Part shown: positions 60,229-64,000 of the stretch, piece by piece
Numbering within the stretch: position 1 is the first letter of the stretch
Layout: the number at the start of each line of letters is the position of its first letter
Assembly (NCBI RefSeq): GCF_003752175.1
Contig: NZ_RJVF01000013.1
Span: forward strand, 186,001 to 250,000
Source: Comamonas sp. BIGb0124
GTDB taxonomy: Bacteria > Pseudomonadota > Gammaproteobacteria > Burkholderiales > Burkholderiaceae_C
Length of the DNA: 64,000 nt
Direction: 5' to 3'
Made by a program: the position numbers and the translations under genes
Notes under the pieces: generated by a model
The model's database searches: none
What the model was told of the DNA's origin: nothing
What the model saw: only the letters and a program-made list of their open reading frames with translations

Positions 60229-61479
60229 ATGAGCAAACCCACCCCCATGCCCCCTGTCGTCTACCTGCTGGGCCTCACCATCTTCTGCCTCACCACCGCC
60301 GAATTCATGGTCGCCGGCATGATGCCGGCCCTCGCCACCGCACTGCAGGTCTCCGTCGGCGAAATCGGCTACCTGATCTCGCTCTACGCGCTGGGCATGG
60401 CCATCGGCGGCCCCATCCTCACCGCGCTGCTCCTGGCCTTGCGGGTGCCCCACAAATCGGCCCTGATGTGGCTGCTGGTGCTGTATGTGGCGGGCGCGGT
60501 GCTCGCCGCTTCGGTCTCGAGCTACACCGGCATGGCACTGGGCCGCATCGTCATGGGCGTGGCCAGCGCCGCGTGCATCGGCGTCTCGCTCACCCTCTGC
60601 GCCGGGCTGGTCGCGCCAGAATCACGGGGCCGCGCCGCATCCTTCGTGCTGGCCGGCTTGATGCTCGCCCCCGTCTTCGGTGTGCCGACCACCTCGCTCA
60701 TCGAACAGCAGCACGGTTGGCGCGCCAGCTTCTGGGCCGTCGCGGTGCTGTCGGTGCTTTGCACCGCCCTGGTCGCCTGGCGCGTGCCCTCGCAAAAGCA
60801 CTCGCAAAAGCACTCGCAAAAGCACTCGCGAAAGCACTCGCACAAGTCCTCGCAAAATCCCGATGCGCAAGACCCCGCCCGCAGCCGTCAAAACAACGCC
60901 CCCAGTGGATTGGGTGCCGAGCTGCAATCCCTCGCCAACGGCCCGCTCTGGGCCGCCTACGCCACCAGCGCGCTGATCATCGGTGCTACCTTTGCAGCCT
61001 TCAGCTACTTCTCGCCCATCTTCGTCGAGCTGACCGGTTTCTCGGCCCCATCCATTCCCTGGCTGCTCATGGTCTACGGGCTGGCCAACGTCGTCGGCAA
61101 CCTCGTCGTCGGGCGACTGGCAGACCGCTACACCCTGCGTGTGCTCGCCGTCGGCCTCGTCGTCCTCGCCATGGGGCTGGCCGCCTTTGCCGCCTTCGCC
61201 AGCCATGCCGTCATCAGCATCGCCGCCTTCCTCGCCATCGGCGTCAGCGGCGTCGCCCTCAACCCGGCCATGGTCGCCCGCGTCATGCGTGCCGCCTCGC
61301 CCGGGCCGCTGGTCAACACCATGCACGCCTCCCTCATCACCGCCGGTCTTGCCTTCGGTTCGTGGGCCGGCGGCGCCGCCATCGATGCGGGCTTCGGCCT
61401 GCAATCCCCGCTTTGGGTCGGGCTCGCACTGGCCGTCGCGGGGTTGCTGAGCCTGGCACCGTTTGCGGTAAGACGATAG
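60229..61479 (+). CDS. MFS exporter (DHA1 family)
   Basis: A 416-residue inner-membrane antiporter with 12 predicted helices. Helix 1 and the first loop show FCLTTAEFMVAGMMPALA, a mark of the DHA1 drug/sugar-efflux branch (AraJ/chloramphenicol-resistance-like). GRIVMGVASAACIG and the motif-C-like GLMLAPVFGVPT are in helices 4 and 5. The central cytoplasmic loop (about 188-215) is a Lys/His/Ser/Gln repeat encoded by a 12-bp minisatellite, which is unusual. GAELQSLANGPLWAAYATSALI begins the second half. It follows a TetR regulator and probably exports the regulator's ligand. Confidence 0.9.
   Translation: MSKPTPMPPVVYLLGLTIFCLTTAEFMVAGMMPALATALQVSVGEIGYLISLYALGMAIGGPILTALLLALRVPHKSALMWLLVLYVAGAVLAASVSSYTGMALGRIVMGVASAACIGVSLTLCAGLVAPESRGRAASFVLAGLMLAPVFGVPTTSLIEQQHGWRASFWAVAVLSVLCTALVAWRVPSQKHSQKHSQKHSRKHSHKSSQNPDAQDPARSRQNNAPSGLGAELQSLANGPLWAAYATSALIIGATFAAFSYFSPIFVELTGFSAPSIPWLLMVYGLANVVGNLVVGRLADRYTLRVLAVGLVVLAMGLAAFAAFASHAVISIAAFLAIGVSGVALNPAMVARVMRAASPGPLVNTMHASLITAGLAFGSWAGGAAIDAGFGLQSPLWVGLALAVAGLLSLAPFAVRR
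60791..60850 (+). repeat. 12-bp coding minisatellite in the MFS gene
   Basis: Three perfect units of CGCAAAAGCACT are followed by two variant units. They encode S-Q-K-H repeats in the central cytoplasmic loop. Gain or loss of units would keep the frame. The His-rich result could bind metal, but that is only a possibility. Confidence 0.9.
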
Positions 61480-61539
61480 ACAGCGGTACACCAACGCGGC
61501 GGTCGAGATGGATCGACCGCACGACCATCCCATTCACGA

Positions 61540-62025
61540 CTAGCGCAGTAAATTAGGTTCTCGCAAATTGTTGAAATTAATAGCACTTTGACCTGCGACG
61601 GTGCTCACCGCCGCTAGAAATAGATCAAGATCGACAGTCAGAAGTACCACCCCTTGTTCCACCAACTCGAGCAACGCCGAATCACTGACCCCCAAACGGC
61701 TGAATGTCGGATGCCCAGTCAAGCGCAGGGTTGGAACGTATATCTCACACGCAAGCGATTGCCCGATAAGAGCAGCGAACTGCGCATAAATCCTGGACCG
61801 CATCGGCTCGGCAATGTGATCCACCAAGTTCGAAGTCTCGGTCAACACGTTGGGAGTCAGCACGATCTGATCGGCATGCGAAAGCTGTTGGAGCAGCAGA
61901 TCGAAGTCTGCGGCAACAAAGGTGTTCAGTCTTTTATGTTTTGCAATGAAATCGCGAGATGTGATCCCGACGATCAACAACAACAATAAATTGGTGTCGA
62001 CCGCAACACGCGGACGATTCAACAA
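61540..62025 (-). CDS. PIN-domain protein (VapC-like nuclease)
   Basis: A 161-residue PIN-domain protein. The acidic metal-binding residues sit in AVDTNLLLLL (first Asp), LTETSNLVD (Glu), GVSDSALLEL (second Asp) and LLTVDLDLFL (third Asp), the order expected of a ribonuclease of this fold. The likely start is TTG at 62025, which overlaps the end of the upstream gene, so translation is probably coupled. Its DNA is lower in G+C than the rest of the window, which hints at acquisition. With its partner it may form a toxin-antitoxin pair, but the partner is not a recognised antitoxin. Confidence 0.75.
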   Translation of the reverse strand: MLNRPRVAVDTNLLLLLIVGITSRDFIAKHKRLNTFVAADFDLLLQQLSHADQIVLTPNVLTETSNLVDHIAEPMRSRIYAQFAALIGQSLACEIYVPTLRLTGHPTFSRLGVSDSALLELVEQGVVLLTVDLDLFLAAVSTVAGQSAINFNNLREPNLLR

Positions 62026-62303
62026 CGGTTCTCCACCGCCATCAATGAGCCGTCTTGATCGTTTAACTTGACCACCTTGTACGTCCGCTTGACCGAAACA
62101 GGCTCTTTTGAAAACGCGAAGCCAAGCCCTGCCACCATGGGCTCATCCCAAGGGCGCGAGAAACCCACCGTGACACGCCAGCAGTGATTCAGCTCGTCGT
62201 ACACCACTTCCTCGAGCCCGATGTTTCGCAAATCCTCATCGTGGAACAGCTTCTGCACGGCATCTTTGGCAGTGACCACAGCCTGCTTGACATCGATCGG
62301 CAT
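62019..62303 (-). CDS. Uncharacterised small protein paired with a PIN-domain gene
   Basis: A 94-residue acidic/amphipathic protein of no recognised family. Visible parts are an N-terminal helix (DVKQAVVTAKDAVQKLF), a middle strand region (EEVVYDELNHCWRVTVGFSRPW) and a final strand (RTYKVVKLNDQDG), suggesting an alpha-beta sandwich. It has no DNA-binding motif, so it is not a usual VapB antitoxin. It overlaps the PIN gene by 7 nt. The ATG at 62303 has only a weak ribosome site. Function cannot be named; a role as partner or immunity-like protein is a guess. Confidence 0.65.
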   Translation of the reverse strand: MPIDVKQAVVTAKDAVQKLFHDEDLRNIGLEEVVYDELNHCWRVTVGFSRPWDEPMVAGLGFAFSKEPVSVKRTYKVVKLNDQDGSLMAVENRC

Positions 62304-62494
62304 CTGGCGAGCCCCATGAACAAAGAAAGACAAATTATCGCAGCGTCGCCTTGCCGCATCCGGATGGCCCTGGCAGATGCCGCCGCCCCGCCCTGACAAC
62401 AACACTGCAGCTTTCCTCACACCCCCAAAGCACCGACCGGTACACAGTCGGGACTGGAGACCCACACCTCCGGCTCTCGCGCTGGGTTCATGCC

Positions 62495-64000
62495 ATGGCT
62501 ACCGATCCGCTCGAAAAATACAAATCCAAACGCAACTTCACCCTCACCACCGAGCCCGCCGAGGGCGGGGTGGGCAATGAAGCCGCGCGGCAGTTCGTCA
62601 TCCAGAAACACTGGGCCAGCAGCCTGCATTACGACTTGCGCCTCGAGCTCGACGGCACCATGAAAAGCTGGGCCGTGCCCAAAGGCCCCAGCTTCGATCC
62701 GGCCGACAAACGCATGGCCATCCACGTCGAAGACCACCCCATCAGCTACAACACCTTCGAAGGCGTCATCCCCGCCAAACAATACGGCGCGGGCAAAGTC
62801 ATCGTCTGGGACAAGGGCACCTGGGTGCCCATCGGCGATGCCCACGAAGGTTATGCCCAAGGCAATCTCAAATTCGAGTTCCACGGCCACAAGCTGCAAG
62901 GGCGCTGGGCACTCATCCGCATCAAAAGCAAGAACACCCGCCAAGACGCCTGGCTGCTCATCAAGGAAAAAGACACCCTCGCCCGCCCCGCATCCGAATT
63001 CAGCGTCGTCGACGAGTTGCCCGACAGCGTCGCCGCCTTGCCCGCCCTCGCAGCGCCCACCTCGGCTCAAGGCACGCCGACGCCGTCGAAGCCCCCGCAC
63101 CAGTCCGCCCGCAAGACCAGCGCAAGCACCACCTCGTCTGCCAGACGCAAGGCCGCCGCACCTGCGCGCAGCACCCTGCCGCCCAAGATGAGCCCCGTGC
63201 TCGCCACCCTCGTCGACCAACCGCCGGCCCAGGCCGAAGACTGGCTGTTCGAGATCAAGTTCGACGGCTACCGCATGCTCACCCGCATCGACGACCAGGG
63301 CCAGGTCCGCCTGTTCACCCGCAACGGGCACGACTGGACCTCCAAGCTCAAAAGCATCGCCCGGCAGATCGCCGATCTGCACCTGCCGCCGTCATGGCTC
63401 GACGGTGAAATCGTCGTCCTCAATGCCAACGGCGCGCCCGATTTCCAGGCGCTGCAGAACGCCTTCGATCTCGACCGCCAGCAGGATTTTGTCTACTTCC
63501 TCTTCGACCTGCCCTTCCACGACGGCCTCGACCTCACCGGCCTCCCCCTCGTCGAGCGCCGCGCCGCCTTGCGCACGCTGCTCACCCATGCCCCCCCGGC
63601 ACTGCGCTTCAGCGACACCTTCGACGCCCCGCCGCAAGACATGGTCACATCCGCCTGCCAGATGGGGCTCGAAGGCATCATCGGCAAACGCAAGACCAGC
63701 ACCTACACCTCGACCCGCTCCGCCGACTGGATCAAGCTCAAATGCGGCCATCGGCAAGAGTTCGTCATCGGCGGCTGGACAGATCCCAAAGGCTCACGAC
63801 AGGCCCTGGGCGCCATCCTGGTCGGCGTTCACGACGAGCAAGGCCGCCTGGTCTATGCCGGCGGCGTCGGCACCGGTTTCAACAACAAGGCCCTGGTCGA
63901 CATCCACGCCAAGCTGCACAAGCTGGCACAGAAGACCAGCCCCTTCGCCGGCCCCACCGAACACGATCGGCAGGCGCACTGGGTCAAGCCCACCCTGCTG
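62495..64000 (+). CDS. ligD: ATP-dependent DNA ligase D, N-terminal part (truncated by the window end)
   Basis: The first 502 codons of LigD, the non-homologous end-joining ligase. A 3'-phosphoesterase domain (about 30-190) has FVIQKHWASSLHYDLRLEL and VEDHPISYNTFEGVIP. After a Lys/Ala/Ser linker (about 195-230) comes the adenylation domain, with nucleotidyl-lysine K255 in EIKFDGYRM, LDGEIVVL, LEGIIGKRK and SADWIKLKC. The OB domain starts before the window ends. The domain order is therefore phosphoesterase-ligase, and a polymerase domain may follow outside. A Ku gene would be expected nearby but is not visible. The first 190 bases before it (62304-62494) show nothing else clear. Confidence 0.93.
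   Translation, partial: MATDPLEKYKSKRNFTLTTEPAEGGVGNEAARQFVIQKHWASSLHYDLRLELDGTMKSWAVPKGPSFDPADKRMAIHVEDHPISYNTFEGVIPAKQYGAGKVIVWDKGTWVPIGDAHEGYAQGNLKFEFHGHKLQGRWALIRIKSKNTRQDAWLLIKEKDTLARPASEFSVVDELPDSVAALPALAAPTSAQGTPTPSKPPHQSARKTSASTTSSARRKAAAPARSTLPPKMSPVLATLVDQPPAQAEDWLFEIKFDGYRMLTRIDDQGQVRLFTRNGHDWTSKLKSIARQIADLHLPPSWLDGEIVVLNANGAPDFQALQNAFDLDRQQDFVYFLFDLPFHDGLDLTGLPLVERRAALRTLLTHAPPALRFSDTFDAPPQDMVTSACQMGLEGIIGKRKTSTYTSTRSADWIKLKCGHRQEFVIGGWTDPKGSRQALGAILVGVHDEQGRLVYAGGVGTGFNNKALVDIHAKLHKLAQKTSPFAGPTEHDRQAHWVKPTLL

Noticed and set aside
60791-60850. Short regularly spaced repeats considered as a CRISPR array
   Set aside because: Units are 12 bp and contiguous, without spacers, and lie in frame inside an MFS gene. 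No cas genes are present.

Overview
The window is high-G+C, gene-dense DNA from a member of the Burkholderiales (Betaproteobacteria). This assignment is inferred from the base composition, two orphan Bug/TctC-type periplasmic receptors, and a large content of ABC uptake systems and LysR regulators. The Comamonadaceae are a plausible family, but the sequence alone does not fix it. No rRNA, tRNA, CRISPR array, transposase or integrase was seen.

Layout. (1) 1-7769: the end of a sensor kinase, its NtrC/DctD-type sigma-54 regulator, a good -24/-12 promoter, then a secreted M14 carboxypeptidase, a surface lipoprotein and a subtilisin-like protease. Both proteases end in a Gly-rich/TM/basic tail of the GlyGly-CTERM kind. 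(2) 7869-14467: an orphan family-3 solute receptor, then a minus-strand peptide/glutathione-type ABC operon with a fused ATPase. (3) 14706-18670, minus strand: the most notable system. It encodes a serine O-acetyltransferase, a family 2A encapsulin shell protein, and a cysteine desulfurase with a roughly 270-residue disordered N-terminal extension. This is a sulfur nanocompartment operon. (4) 18956-28504: a DszC/SfnC-like flavin monooxygenase facing the encapsulin operon, a LysR regulator, and a second peptide-type ABC operon ending in a BAAT-like hydrolase. (5) 28590-40632: two DszA/NtaA/SnaA-type FMN monooxygenases, an MsnO8-like luciferase-family oxidoreductase, a GNAT acetyltransferase and a third peptide-type ABC system with two tandem receptors. 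(6) 40660-43167: an ExeM-like secreted nuclease, also with a GlyGly-CTERM-like tail. (7) 43414-47270: GntR regulator, Bug receptor, RraA-like aldolase and a divergent LysR. (8) 47441-52931: an SsuABC-type ABC transporter joined to a Rieske ring-hydroxylating dioxygenase. (9) 53134-64000: HipBA, an HxlR/quinone-oxidoreductase pair, an FAD oxidoreductase with a second Bug receptor and LysR, a TetR-MFS pair, a PIN-domain gene pair, and the start of DNA ligase D.

How it may fit together. Regions 2-5 read as a sulfur-scavenging island. Peptide-type transporters would bring in organosulfur compounds such as glutathione, S-alkyl-cysteines or their conjugates. Flavin monooxygenases (with an N-acetyltransferase) would cleave C-S bonds. 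The acetyltransferase EpsC would feed cysteine synthesis, and an encapsulated cysteine desulfurase would release or store sulfur inside a protein shell. Each family call rests on visible motifs. The integrated pathway is inference.
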